A DNA stretch of 64,000 nucleotides from an uncultured Spartobacteria bacterium (GTDB lineage: Bacteria > Verrucomicrobiota > Verrucomicrobiia > Chthoniobacterales > Chthoniobacteraceae): the NCBI GenBank assembly GCA_903882875.1, contig CAIRYQ010000094.1:1-64000 (forward strand). The letters are read 5' to 3'. The translations under genes were made by a program, and so were the position numbers. Below, one piece after another: positions 1 to 7,251 of the stretch (position 1 is the first letter of the stretch; every line of letters begins with the position of its first letter). Below the pieces are notes generated by a model that was not told the origin of the DNA, ran no database searches, and saw only the letters and a list, made by a program, of their open reading frames with translations.

Positions 1-69
1 AAAGCCCTGAAAGGGCGGCACACCTTTGCCGCAAGGGCGGCACACTTTGTCCCGCCCTTTCAGGGCTTT
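1..69. repeat. Palindromic repeat with 18-bp inverted arms
   Basis: The arm AAAGCCCTGAAAGGGCGG at 1-18 is matched exactly by its reverse complement at 52-69. Between the arms the 13-mer AAGGGCGGCACAC occurs twice in direct orientation, at 11-23 and 33-45. The structure resembles the REP-like intergenic palindromes that are common in these phyla. It could fold into a long hairpin in RNA. The copy may continue to the left of the window. Confidence 0.6.
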
Positions 70-88
70 GATCCTGTTGGGCCGATGA

Positions 89-107
89 CCCAGGGCGTTG
101 CCCTGGG
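89..107. repeat. Short perfect hairpin (8-bp stem)
   Basis: CCCAGGGC and GCCCTGGG pair perfectly around a GTT loop, 20 bp after the larger palindrome at 1-69. No T-tract follows on either strand, so it looks more like part of the same repeat family than an intrinsic terminator. Confidence 0.5.
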
Positions 108-168
108 CTGGCTTGGTGCGCACCGTTGGTGCTCAGAGGCAACTCGCTGCCAAAGTGCATGACACGTT

Positions 169-672
169 CTAGTGATTAGTTTGGGGAACGGATGCATACA
201 TCCTGCGATCCCGAATACGGCCCCGGTGGACAAGATAATTTTTGAGTTCTGCCTCAAGGGAAAAACCGACCTTCTCCAAGACTCGAGCTGACGCAACATT
301 TTCTGGATCCACGAGGGCTTCAATCCTCTCCAGGCGCAGATCGGCAAATCCTCGTAACAGTGCGAGTTTGACCGCGACTGTGGCAATGCCCCGCCCCCAA
401 TGCGCTCGCGCGATCACGTATCCCAATGCAGCCCTGCAACACGCATTGCCCGAGCCCTGATCGAGTGTGATGGCGCCAACGACTCCGTCAGAAGTCGTGA
501 TCGCCATGAATCACGGATGCCTTTCCGCCACTTGGGCGAGGAACTCGGTCGCCACATCCTTGGACGAATACGCATCCCAGAAAAGCCGTGCCGTAACCAC
601 CGGATCCGAAGCCCATGTCATGAAGGCATCGGCATGGTCTCGGCTGATCGGAGTGAGGCTGACGTCAGGCAT
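169..672 (-). pseudogene. GNAT N-acetyltransferase broken by an in-frame TGA
   Basis: Two consecutive open frames on the minus strand lie in the same reading frame. Together they read as one GNAT acetyltransferase of about 167 residues. The first half starts MPDVSLTPIS (ATG at 672) and ends AQVAERHP. One TGA codon follows (about 511-513), then a Phe codon, then MAITTSDGVVGAITL. The acetyl-CoA-binding region with HWGRGIATVA and the following VLEKVGFS is intact. GNATs usually carry an aromatic such as Trp at this point, so a single TGG-to-TGA change is the simplest explanation. A GTG/ATG restart at 507 could still make a truncated C-terminal half. Sequencing error is the alternative. The substrate is unknown. 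Confidence 0.7.
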
Positions 673-711
673 GTGTGATTCGACAATTTCAAAGTGGATA
701 GCTGTGGCTGG

Positions 712-1008
712 CAAGGCTCGCAAGACCAACCTTCACCGCCATGCGCCGCCCGAGCTGACAGTCGTCCGCCAGCAGGATCGCACCCATGCCGCCGCGCGCA
801 ATTTCTCCAGCAAAGACATGGGCTTCGGAGCATCCGGATTAGCGGTGCCACCACCCTGCACCATCTGCATCTGCGACTGGCTCAGCGGAAGAGTGGCGGC
901 AAGGTCTTCGGATTCGGGCGCCATGCAGAAATCGCGGAGAACGACTGGCGCGAGTCTAAGCAGCGCCTCGAAACGTGGCAACTGCGTGTTGCAGTAGGCG
1001 GCCTCCAC
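712..1008 (-). pseudogene. Frameshifted 5' fragment of a second Ser/Thr protein kinase
   Basis: Read on the minus strand, one frame gives ATLPLSQSQMQ followed by GGGTANPDAPKP. Near position 820 the similarity moves to another frame, which reads HVFAGEIARGGMGAILLAD and then LGRRMAVKV. That is the glycine-rich loop and catalytic-Lys strand of a Hanks-type kinase. The intact kinase next door has the same order: VTGGVANPDA, then EIARGGMGSIL, then LGRTVAVKV. The homology stops after the VAVK strand, where the broken GNAT gene begins. I read this as the remnant of a tandem kinase paralogue that lost a base and then everything downstream. Confidence 0.65.
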
Positions 1009-1026
1009 CTTACCCAGACGCTCCGC

Positions 1027-3711
1027 TCACTTCTTCCCCGCCGCCTGCTGCACGTCGTAGTCGGCCCAGAACTCGACCACGGGGCGGTAGGGAGCAGACC
1101 CACCGCCGGCGGCGATGTATTGGAGACTCGGGTGCTGGCGCAGCGGTTCGAGGGGGACTTTGATAAATTTGAGTTCGGAAATGCGGAGCTTCTGCAACTG
1201 GCGCAGTTCCCGCAGCGGGGCGTAGTCGGCGATGGGGTTGTTATCGATGAACAGTTCCGCCAGCGGGAGACCCGCCAGTGGGCGAAGATCGGTGATGCGA
1301 TTGGCGAGAACACTGAGAAACTTGAGCGGTTTGCCGCGCAGCGGACTGAGGTCGGCGATGCTGGCCTGCGCGGAGTCGAGATATTCCAAGGCGGGTGAGT
1401 CGGTAAGAAAGGAAAGGTCGGAGCATGGGTTCTGGTTGATTATCACTTTCTTGAGCGGTGCGCCGCGCAGCGGCGAGAAGTCCACGATGCGATTCGCCGT
1501 CACCTTGAACTCTTCCAACGGCGCTCCCCGCAGAGGACTGATGTCGCTGATCTTGTGTCCACTAACATAGAAGTGGCGCAACGGCATCGCCGCGAGCGGG
1601 CTGAGGTCGGAAATGTCGCTATTTTCGGCAGTGAGTTCGGTGATTGGCATTCCGCGAAGGGGAGAGAGATCGGAGATGCGTGTGTTAGCGATGTAAAGAG
1701 TGGTCAGCGCCATGCCGCGCAGCGGTTCGAGCGATTTCACTGCGGTGCCGTCGAGATTGATGCTCCCGATTGGCAGTCCACGCAGGGGTTCAAGAGTATC
1801 CGTAGCCTTCGGCAGACCCTCAACTTTGATGGTGCCGTCGGGCTGCACTACCACTTTGCCCACATTTTTCCCGAGCCACTCGTCGAGGCGCTTGCGGACC
1901 ATTTGCTCCTTCTGCGTCGCGCCGAGGGTGAGGCGCCGGGAGAGGGCGTTGAGTTCACCGCTGGCACCGACTTTGGTGAAGTGCCGGAAGAGGGCGTCGG
2001 TGCGCTCGGGCGGGAAGCGGGTGGCGTCGTCAGGCGCGGCGGCGATGGCGTCGAGCACGGGGAGGAGGGCGTCGTGCGCGTGCTGCGCGGGGTCGCGCTG
2101 CTGGGCGGTGCGGAAGGCGGCGGCGGCTTCGCCGTAGCGGGCCATGCCGAGCAGCAGCCACGTGCGCCGCCACCAGCCGGCAGTGAGCGCGGGGTCGAGG
2201 GCGAGGGCGGCGTCGAGCTTCACGAGCGCGGAGTCGAAGCGCTGGAAGCCGGCCTCGCTCTCCGCGAGGGCGAGGAGGGACGGGGCGCTGGCTTTCAAAT
2301 CAGCAAGGGCGGCGTTGGCTTTCGCTTCGCCGCGTTGGGCACGCACTGCTTCGCTCTGTGCAAGTGCCTCTCCACGCTCTGCACGTTTGCCCTCGACGAT
2401 GGCCTTGGTGCCGAGCGTGCTGCCGATGAGGAGCACCGCCGCGACGCCGACGGACGCGGCCTTATGGCGCTTGATGAAGAGTTTGAAGAGCCTCCACACG
2501 CCCGCATTCTCCGCACTGGTGGCGAAGCCGTTCTGGTAAGCTTCGATGTCTGCGCTGAACGCGGCGACGGTTTGATAGCGCTTCGCCTTGTCCACCGTGA
2601 GCGCTTTCATCACGACCGTGGAGAGCGCCGCAGGCACGCGGCCGCCGGGGCAGTGCGGCAGCGGTTTGATCTTTCGGGCTTCGAGCACTTCACCCTTCGC
2701 GCCACGGGCGCCGTTCCCCGCGACGGTGCCAAATGCCGACGGTGGCGTGATGCTGCCGCTGGCGACCTTGCCCAGCACTTCGTCGAGCGTCGCGCCCTCC
2801 ACTGGCGGGCGCAGCGTGAGGATTGCGTAGAGGATTCCTCCGAGCGAGAAGATGTCCGAGCGCGCATCCATCTCCGCGATGCGACCCTGCGCCTGCTCCG
2901 GGCTCATGTATTGCGGCGTGCCCATGATTTCTCCCTCCAGCGTCATGCCCGCATCCCCGCCCGCCTTCTGAGCGAGGAACCGCCGGAGCGCATCGCGCCC
3001 GCCGCCGCTCATAAGAACCGTCTCATCGGGATCAGCGGCGGGAAGTGCGGAGTTTTCGTGCACTGGCGTGCCGGCGTCTTCACTCCGCATTCCGCACTCC
3101 GCATTCCGCATTTGCTTCGCCAATCCCCAGTCCATCACCAGCACCTCGCCGAACTCGCCCACCATCACGTTCTCCGGTTTCATGTCGCGGTGGATGATCC
3201 CGCGCGAGTGCGCAAAGGCGAGCGCGTCGCACACTTTGCAGAAGATCGTGAGCAACCGGTCCAGCGTGTAATGCCGCGCCTCCGCCACGCCGTCGCGCAC
3301 ACCATTGAGGATCGCTTGCAAGGTGCGCCCGTGCACCAGTTTCATCGTGTAGAAAAGCTGCCCCCCCTCATCGCGCCCGATGTCATAAACCGGCACGATG
3401 TTCGGATGTGCCAGCCACGCGAGCACCGCCGCCTCGTTGATGAAGCGCTGCCTCTGCTCCGCATCCGCGCCCATCTCCGAAAGCATCACTTTCACCGCCA
3501 CCGTGCGCCCCAGCTTCCGGTCCACCGCCTCCAGGATGCTGCCCATCCCACCACGCGCGATCTCCTGCCGGAACTCGTAGGGCATGTGCGCATCCGGATT
3601 CGCCACGCCCCCGGTGACGGTCTGCACCAGCCTGTCCTCCGAAGGTGCGGAGGACATCACCGTGCGCGCATCTGCTCGGGTGCCAAAGGCTGCGGAGGGA
3701 TCGGGATTCAT
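1027..3711 (-). CDS. Membrane Ser/Thr protein kinase with C-terminal leucine-rich repeats
   Basis: This is an 894-residue Hanks-type kinase. Visible motifs are the glycine loop IARGGMGSIL (51-60), Lys74 in VAVK, the catalytic loop HRDMKPEN (Asp176), DWG in place of DFG (194-196) and SPEQ (270-273). An insert of about 60 residues sits between DWG and SPEQ. It includes NAECGMRSED, encoded by a 7-bp microsatellite. A single membrane segment lies near 417-437, followed by a coiled/TPR-like stretch (about 440-560). From about 640 to 880 there are LRR-like repeats built on 'LSPLRGxPL'. The topology suggests a cytoplasmic kinase and an extracytoplasmic sensor. The substrate is unknown. Downstream lies the remnant of a paralogue. 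Confidence 0.9.
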   Translation of the reverse strand: MNPDPSAAFGTRADARTVMSSAPSEDRLVQTVTGGVANPDAHMPYEFRQEIARGGMGSILEAVDRKLGRTVAVKVMLSEMGADAEQRQRFINEAAVLAWLAHPNIVPVYDIGRDEGGQLFYTMKLVHGRTLQAILNGVRDGVAEARHYTLDRLLTIFCKVCDALAFAHSRGIIHRDMKPENVMVGEFGEVLVMDWGLAKQMRNAECGMRSEDAGTPVHENSALPAADPDETVLMSGGGRDALRRFLAQKAGGDAGMTLEGEIMGTPQYMSPEQAQGRIAEMDARSDIFSLGGILYAILTLRPPVEGATLDEVLGKVASGSITPPSAFGTVAGNGARGAKGEVLEARKIKPLPHCPGGRVPAALSTVVMKALTVDKAKRYQTVAAFSADIEAYQNGFATSAENAGVWRLFKLFIKRHKAASVGVAAVLLIGSTLGTKAIVEGKRAERGEALAQSEAVRAQRGEAKANAALADLKASAPSLLALAESEAGFQRFDSALVKLDAALALDPALTAGWWRRTWLLLGMARYGEAAAAFRTAQQRDPAQHAHDALLPVLDAIAAAPDDATRFPPERTDALFRHFTKVGASGELNALSRRLTLGATQKEQMVRKRLDEWLGKNVGKVVVQPDGTIKVEGLPKATDTLEPLRGLPIGSINLDGTAVKSLEPLRGMALTTLYIANTRISDLSPLRGMPITELTAENSDISDLSPLAAMPLRHFYVSGHKISDISPLRGAPLEEFKVTANRIVDFSPLRGAPLKKVIINQNPCSDLSFLTDSPALEYLDSAQASIADLSPLRGKPLKFLSVLANRITDLRPLAGLPLAELFIDNNPIADYAPLRELRQLQKLRISELKFIKVPLEPLRQHPSLQYIAAGGGSAPYRPVVEFWADYDVQQAAGKK
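3081..3115. repeat. 7-bp microsatellite inside the kinase gene
   Basis: On the plus strand the 7-mers CACTCCG and CATTCCG alternate (four perfect units, 3081-3108), followed by the partial unit CATTTGC. Seven is not a multiple of three, so gain or loss of one unit would shift the kinase reading frame in its activation segment. Confidence 0.7.
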
Positions 3712-3763
3712 GGCCGCGTTCGGCCCGTTGCATGAGGCCGCCGGAGGGAAAATGCAATTCCTC

Positions 3764-3797
3764 GAAAAAAGTTTCCGCCCTCACGTAAGAAGCCCCG
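3764..3797 (+). promoter_or_regulatory. Promoter-like element shared with 5033-5066
   Basis: This 34-base block matches the block at 5033-5066 at 24 positions without gaps. The conserved parts are an A-rich tract followed by TT, then CC, then CGTAAGAA, then CCCCG. Each block lies about 100 bp before a small secreted MKTN protein. The spacing suggests a -35-like A/T tract and a -10-like CGTAAGAA, so an ECF-type promoter is plausible. An ECF sigma factor is encoded at 5976. That link is inference. Confidence 0.45.
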
Positions 3798-3898
3798 CCC
3801 CCGCCGCAATACTGGACAACTGCGGCACACGCCGCGGGACCGCCCCGGAAGGGGCGGACAACAACCAAAACACAAAACAACAAAACCAAATCAACACC

Positions 3899-4156
3899 AT
3901 GAAAACCAACAAAGCACATGCATCAAATCCCAAGCACCTGAGGAAGCAGTGGTTCAAGCCGCTCCTTGTTGCAGCGTTCAGCGCTGTGACGATGAGCCTC
4001 GTCCCGCATGCTTCGGCGCAGTCACCATTCGATAACCCCTTGCTCATTGACAAAAAACCGCTGCCTCATGGTAAGGGATCCTGGAACCTCACTCCAATCG
4101 GCCAAGGAGTTGCAGTTCCCCGTCCTACTCCTCCGCCGATCTTACAGCCACGATAA
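3899..4156 (+). CDS. Small secreted protein, MKTN family
   Basis: The protein has 85 residues and is of unknown function. The ATG at 3899 follows a long A/C-rich leader. The product begins MKTNKAHASN. A typical signal peptide has its hydrophobic core around PLLVAAFSAVTMSLV and a probable cleavage after HASAQ. The mature part is only about 40 residues, rich in Pro and basic residues, ending in TPPPILQPR. The gene at 5165 has the same MKTN start, an analogous leader and a related upstream element, so the two are probably co-regulated. Nothing catalytic is visible. Confidence 0.6.
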   Translation: MKTNKAHASNPKHLRKQWFKPLLVAAFSAVTMSLVPHASAQSPFDNPLLIDKKPLPHGKGSWNLTPIGQGVAVPRPTPPPILQPR

Positions 4157-4191
4157 AACAAGCAGCCACAAGTAAGCCGAGTGGCCTGGCG

Positions 4192-4220
4192 AGCTTCCGC
4201 CCCCATTGGGGGCGGAAGCT
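4192..4220 (+). terminator. Strong hairpin after the MKTN gene, no T-tract
   Basis: AGCTTCCGCCCCC pairs perfectly with GGGGGCGGAAGCT around an ATT loop, 35 bases after the stop of the gene at 3899-4156. The following bases are GAGCCG, so it lacks the U-run of a classic intrinsic terminator. It may act as an RNA-stabilising or Rho-assisted end. Confidence 0.5.
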
Positions 4221-4266
4221 GAGCCGCGTACATGGCAAACCATCAGATTCCCGAAACCAATCCGGA

Positions 4267-4773
4267 TTACGATGGTTCACGGTCGCGAGCATGTCGTCCA
4301 ATGCGGACAGCCCCGGCAAGCGATCTGCCGGATGTCGAATCGCTCCATTCGGTGCGATATTTTCCCGCAGGCGCGTCGAGTCCGAAGCTGTCCTGAAAAC
4401 TTCCCGTGTTCAGCTTCTTCGAGTTCGTCCACGCGGGTTTCTTGCTGTGGTGCAGGTAAGCGGCGTATTCCCTGCCCGGATTTGCTGGGAGCCGGACAGA
4501 CGCTCTCTCCGGCAGGCCAAGCACGATTTCATTCACCAGTTTTATTTTCACAAAACTGAGCGCATTCATGAACTTCACGAGAACCGCGAACTGCGCATGG
4601 AACGTCTCGCCGCCGCCGGGGTTAGGATTGCGGATACTTGAACGAACCATCCTCGTGTCCGGCGGTGAGGGAGCAATCGAGGCTGCTGAAGAGGCCGCCA
4701 CCCGCGATCATTCAGATAGACTTCGTCCGCCGTTCCGCGGAAGCCGGTTTCGCTCTCGCCGATGTGAGGTTGT
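4267..4773 (-). pseudogene. Decayed glycoside-hydrolase-like gene (C-terminal part, two frameshifts)
   Basis: Three successive minus-strand frames join into one recognisable protein end. The first frame gives GQPHIGESETGFRGTADEV then YLNDRGW. After a shift near 4710, the second gives AGGGLFSSLDCSLTAGHEDG then SFKYPQS. After a second shift near 4620, the third gives PGGGETFHAQFAVLVKFMN, a 'FVKIK' strand, PGREYAAYLHH and APAGKYRTEW. This order resembles the end of secreted TIM-barrel hydrolases followed by the 'putative collagen-binding' domain (DUF4038/DUF5060-like proteins). The N-terminal part is missing, cut off at the IS remnant at 4774. The family assignment comes from memory of the motifs. 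Confidence 0.6.
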
Positions 4774-4996
4774 CCCGGTTTGGTGGACACTGAGGGGGAC
4801 GGGGATGGTTGTTGTTAGAGTCGAGGACGGCCAGCCAGGCGTCGCGCCGGTTTGCGAAGCGGTGGTGGCTGACCAGCTCGACCTTGAGTCGGTGGTCTGC
4901 GGCTTGAAGCGCCCGCGCTGCAGGCGCTGTCGTACCGATCTCGCCCGCAAAAGCCCGTGCGCTTCGCACAGCCCGCTCGGTGTCCACCAAACCGAG
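4774..4996 (-). mobile_element. Remnant of an IS3-like insertion sequence
   Basis: A 15-bp terminal inverted repeat is present: CGGTTTGGTGGACAC at 4776-4790 and GTGTCCACCAAACCG at 4980-4994. With two mismatches it extends inward to about 23 bp. Between the ends the minus strand encodes LKVELVSHHRFANRRDAWLA, which resembles the extreme C-terminus of IS3-family OrfB integrases (usually followed by a YNRxRxHSALG stretch, here deleted). Only about 220 bp survive, so the element is an internally deleted relic. It abuts the truncated hydrolase pseudogene. No clear target duplication is visible. Confidence 0.55.
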
Positions 4997-5032
4997 GCCG
5001 CCTCGCGGAAAGTGGGCAGCTCAATCCTTCCG

Positions 5033-5066
5033 CAAACAAATTCGATCCGTCGCGTAAGAATCCCCG
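5033..5066 (+). promoter_or_regulatory. Promoter-like element, second copy
   Basis: This block matches 3764-3797 at 24 of 34 positions, including an uninterrupted CGTAAGAA core and a trailing CCCCG. It lies about 100 bp before the ATG of the second MKTN protein (5165). The sequence between the element and the gene differs from the first copy, so the conservation is local to the element. Confidence 0.45.
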
Positions 5067-5164
5067 CGGGGGGCGCAATACCTTGCAACGACGGCAAACA
5101 CACCGCCGCACTTCCCGATAGGGAGGGATCAATGCAACATAACCAAAAGCAACCAATCAGTAAT

Positions 5165-5722
5165 ATGAAAACCAACAGCACAAATGCACCAGTCCACTCA
5201 ACGCTTTCTTCGGAGAGCGTTCCATCGGATAACTCCACCATTCAATGCAATTCATCAGGTCGCCACGGAGCTCTGCTCCCGTTCCTGCGATTGACCTGCG
5301 CAGCCTTGTTGCTGTGCACTGCCTTTGCAACGCAACGGGCTTACGGCCAGGGAATCGACTTGCTCGGTATCAAGTCAGGAAGCACCGGAGGAGTCAAACA
5401 CCACAGCAACCCTCGCCTGTCCTTGGGTCTCAGCCTTCCGACCGATGGTCAAAACCCTTCATCCGATCATCTGGGGAACCTAACACCCCTTCCGGCCCCT
5501 CCGCTCCCCCAGGTCACCACATTTGGCCGCCTCGGCGCCATTGGGTGCTATCCGTCCCAAGGGGATGAAAAACTGAAACTGCTTCCACGCCCGTTCCCGA
5601 TGCCGGACTTCTCCGTGAGGAATTTGTTTGGCTTTAACGGCAATGACGACGGCTGCATCCGCATGCCGGGCAAGCCGATTCGCCCGATTCCATTAGTGAT
5701 GTCGCCGAGCCCGATCGTCTGA
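5165..5722 (+). CDS. Secreted protein of unknown function, MKTN family
   Basis: The protein has 185 residues. It starts MKTNSTNAPV (ATG at 5165). A long polar N-terminus precedes a hydrophobic signal core (LRLTCAALLLCTAFA) and probable cleavage after AYGQ. The mature part is rich in Pro, Gly and Asn, with clusters such as LPAPPLPQ and KPIRPIPLV, and has no recognisable domain. It shares the MKTN start and promoter-like element with the gene at 3899 but is twice as long. A strong intrinsic terminator follows at 5846. Confidence 0.6.
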   Translation: MKTNSTNAPVHSTLSSESVPSDNSTIQCNSSGRHGALLPFLRLTCAALLLCTAFATQRAYGQGIDLLGIKSGSTGGVKHHSNPRLSLGLSLPTDGQNPSSDHLGNLTPLPAPPLPQVTTFGRLGAIGCYPSQGDEKLKLLPRPFPMPDFSVRNLFGFNGNDDGCIRMPGKPIRPIPLVMSPSPIV

Positions 5723-5845
5723 TCCAACTCACATGCGCCGTCTCCTGGAGCATGCAAATGGAGCTCAGGGCACGCGGGATACCACAAATCCTGGGCCTGC
5801 GACCATGAATGGTAAGTGGGCATCTGAGCGTTGCCATTCGCCGAG

Positions 5846-5883
5846 AATCCCGCTGCGAGCAGCTTCGCAGCGGGATTTCTTTT
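5846..5883 (+). terminator. Intrinsic terminator
   Basis: A perfect 13-bp stem (AATCCCGCTGCGA with TCGCAGCGGGATT) around a 6-base loop is followed by TTTCTTTT. It ends the transcript of the secreted protein at 5165-5722 and separates it from the sigma-factor gene. Confidence 0.85.
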
Positions 5884-5975
5884 GCAGGGTGGAGCCGATG
5901 TAAGCAATGCCTCCCTCAAGTTTGTGCTGTCATACCCTTCCCAAATCATCACTGTGATGGCCAATCTCACGAATC

Positions 5976-6611
5976 ATGGATCTCGCCACACGGCTCAGCC
6001 TCCTGCAGCGCCTCAAGCAGACGTCCGCCGACTCGGACTGGCGCGACTTTTACGCGAAATACCACGCCGTAATCCTGAGCTTCGCACGCAAGCAGGGCGC
6101 GGACGACCACACCGCGGAGGACGTGTTGCAGGAAACAATGATGGTGATGATGCGCAAGCTCCCCGCGTTCGACTATGACGCGCAGCGCGGGCGCTTCCGC
6201 AACTGGCTGCTGACCATCGTGACCAACAAAGTCCGCGAGGCGAAGCGCCGCTCGCATGTGGACCGGATGCTCTCAATGGACGCGCTCTCCGGCGACGAGG
6301 GGGATGCGTGGGAGAAAAAATTCGCCGCCGAGAATCCCGACGCCGGCGCAAACGTGGAGGATGCGTGGCGGCAGAGCCTGATCGAGGAAGCCCTCCAGCG
6401 CGTGCTCAACGATCCACGCACGCGACCCGAGACCGTCGCGATTTTCCGCGCGTGCGCGCTGGAGAACCGGCCCGTGGCGGAAGTCGCCGCGCAATTCGGG
6501 CTGAAGGAAAACGCCGTCTATCAAATCAAGAACCGCATGATGACCCGCCTCACCGAGATCGTCACCGCGATGGAAAACGGCCAGGCCGATCCGCCGTCCG
6601 CCGAAGAATGA
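5976..6611 (+). CDS. ECF-type RNA polymerase sigma factor
   Basis: The 211-residue protein carries a sigma region 2 with HTAEDVLQETMMVMMRKLP (around 50-65) and RFRNWLLTIVTNKVRE. A spacer leads to a region-4 helix-turn-helix (NRPVAEVAAQFGLKENAVYQI, about 165-190). This matches ECF sigma factors of the type often found near Ser/Thr kinases in Planctomycetes and Verrucomicrobia. No anti-sigma gene is adjacent. The next gene, 22 bp downstream, encodes an FHA protein, so control may pass through phospho-signalling. It is a candidate activator of the CGTAAGAA elements nearby, though this is inference. Confidence 0.9.
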   Translation: MDLATRLSLLQRLKQTSADSDWRDFYAKYHAVILSFARKQGADDHTAEDVLQETMMVMMRKLPAFDYDAQRGRFRNWLLTIVTNKVREAKRRSHVDRMLSMDALSGDEGDAWEKKFAAENPDAGANVEDAWRQSLIEEALQRVLNDPRTRPETVAIFRACALENRPVAEVAAQFGLKENAVYQIKNRMMTRLTEIVTAMENGQADPPSAEE

Positions 6612-6633
6612 CCGCCGCCCGCCACTCACAGCC

Positions 6634-7089
6634 ATGAATTCTCCAGCATCCGATCCCATTTCCCCATCGCCTGCCGAGCTCGCCGCCGCCCAGACGATGC
6701 TCCTCACGCGCCGCAGCGCCAACGCGCTCAACGAACGCCTCACCGCCGCATCCGCGCTGCTCCGTGCGCTCGATCGCCTGCCAGCGGAGCCCTCCCTTGT
6801 CTTCGCACGCGCCGGCGACGCAAAGGTCGAGGCCGCGCCCATCGGCGCGGGCATCACCGTCGGGCGAGGAAAGGACAGCACGCTCTGCCTCGACGAGTGC
6901 GCGGATTTCAGCCGCCGCCATTTTTCCGTGCGCCCGCAGCACGGCGCATGGCTGCTCGAAGACCTCGGCTCGCGCAACGGCACCACCGTGGACGGCCACG
7001 ACGGCCGCATCACACGCCGCCTGCTGTGCGACGGCGACATCATCTTCGCCGGAAACCTGATGTTCCTTTTCGTCAACCCGGCGGACTGA
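6634..7089 (+). CDS. FHA domain protein
   Basis: This 151-residue cytoplasmic protein has an Ala-rich helical N-terminus (1-60) and an FHA fold at about 70-150. The FHA signature is visible as TVGRGKDSTLCLD, then FSRRHFSV, then WLLEDLGSRNGTTVDG. The conserved GR, S-R-x-H and N-G-T residues that bind phosphothreonine are all present. It starts 22 bp after the ECF sigma gene and is probably co-transcribed with it. It likely reads out phosphorylation by a Hanks-type kinase such as the one at 1027-3711. Confidence 0.88.
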   Translation: MNSPASDPISPSPAELAAAQTMLLTRRSANALNERLTAASALLRALDRLPAEPSLVFARAGDAKVEAAPIGAGITVGRGKDSTLCLDECADFSRRHFSVRPQHGAWLLEDLGSRNGTTVDGHDGRITRRLLCDGDIIFAGNLMFLFVNPAD

Positions 7090-7106
7090 ACCCCGAGAGG
7101 GGAAAG

Positions 7107-7182
7107 TGGTGGATCGTGTCGGACTCGAACCGACAACCTAATGATTAAGAGTCATTTGCTCTACCGATTGAGCTAACGATCC
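7107..7182 (-). tRNA. tRNA-Lys (anticodon CTT)
   Basis: Reading the minus strand, GGATCGT pairs with ACGATCC for the acceptor stem, followed by A and an encoded CCA (7107-7109). The D stem is GCTC/GAGC. The anticodon stem AATGA/TCATT encloses CTCTTAA (anticodon CTT, codon AAG). The T arm is GTCGG-TTCGAGT-CCGAC. All stems are complete. Confidence 0.97.
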
Positions 7183-7251
7183 ATGGTGAACGAGGGCCGG
7201 GACAGTATTCGCACCTAGCGGCGGCTCAAGTTCTTTTTTCCCAGGCCTTGC

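Noticed and set aside
1555-3735. 726-codon plus-strand frame opposite the kinase
   Set aside because: Antisense to intact kinase motifs and composed of Arg/His/Glu-rich sequence.
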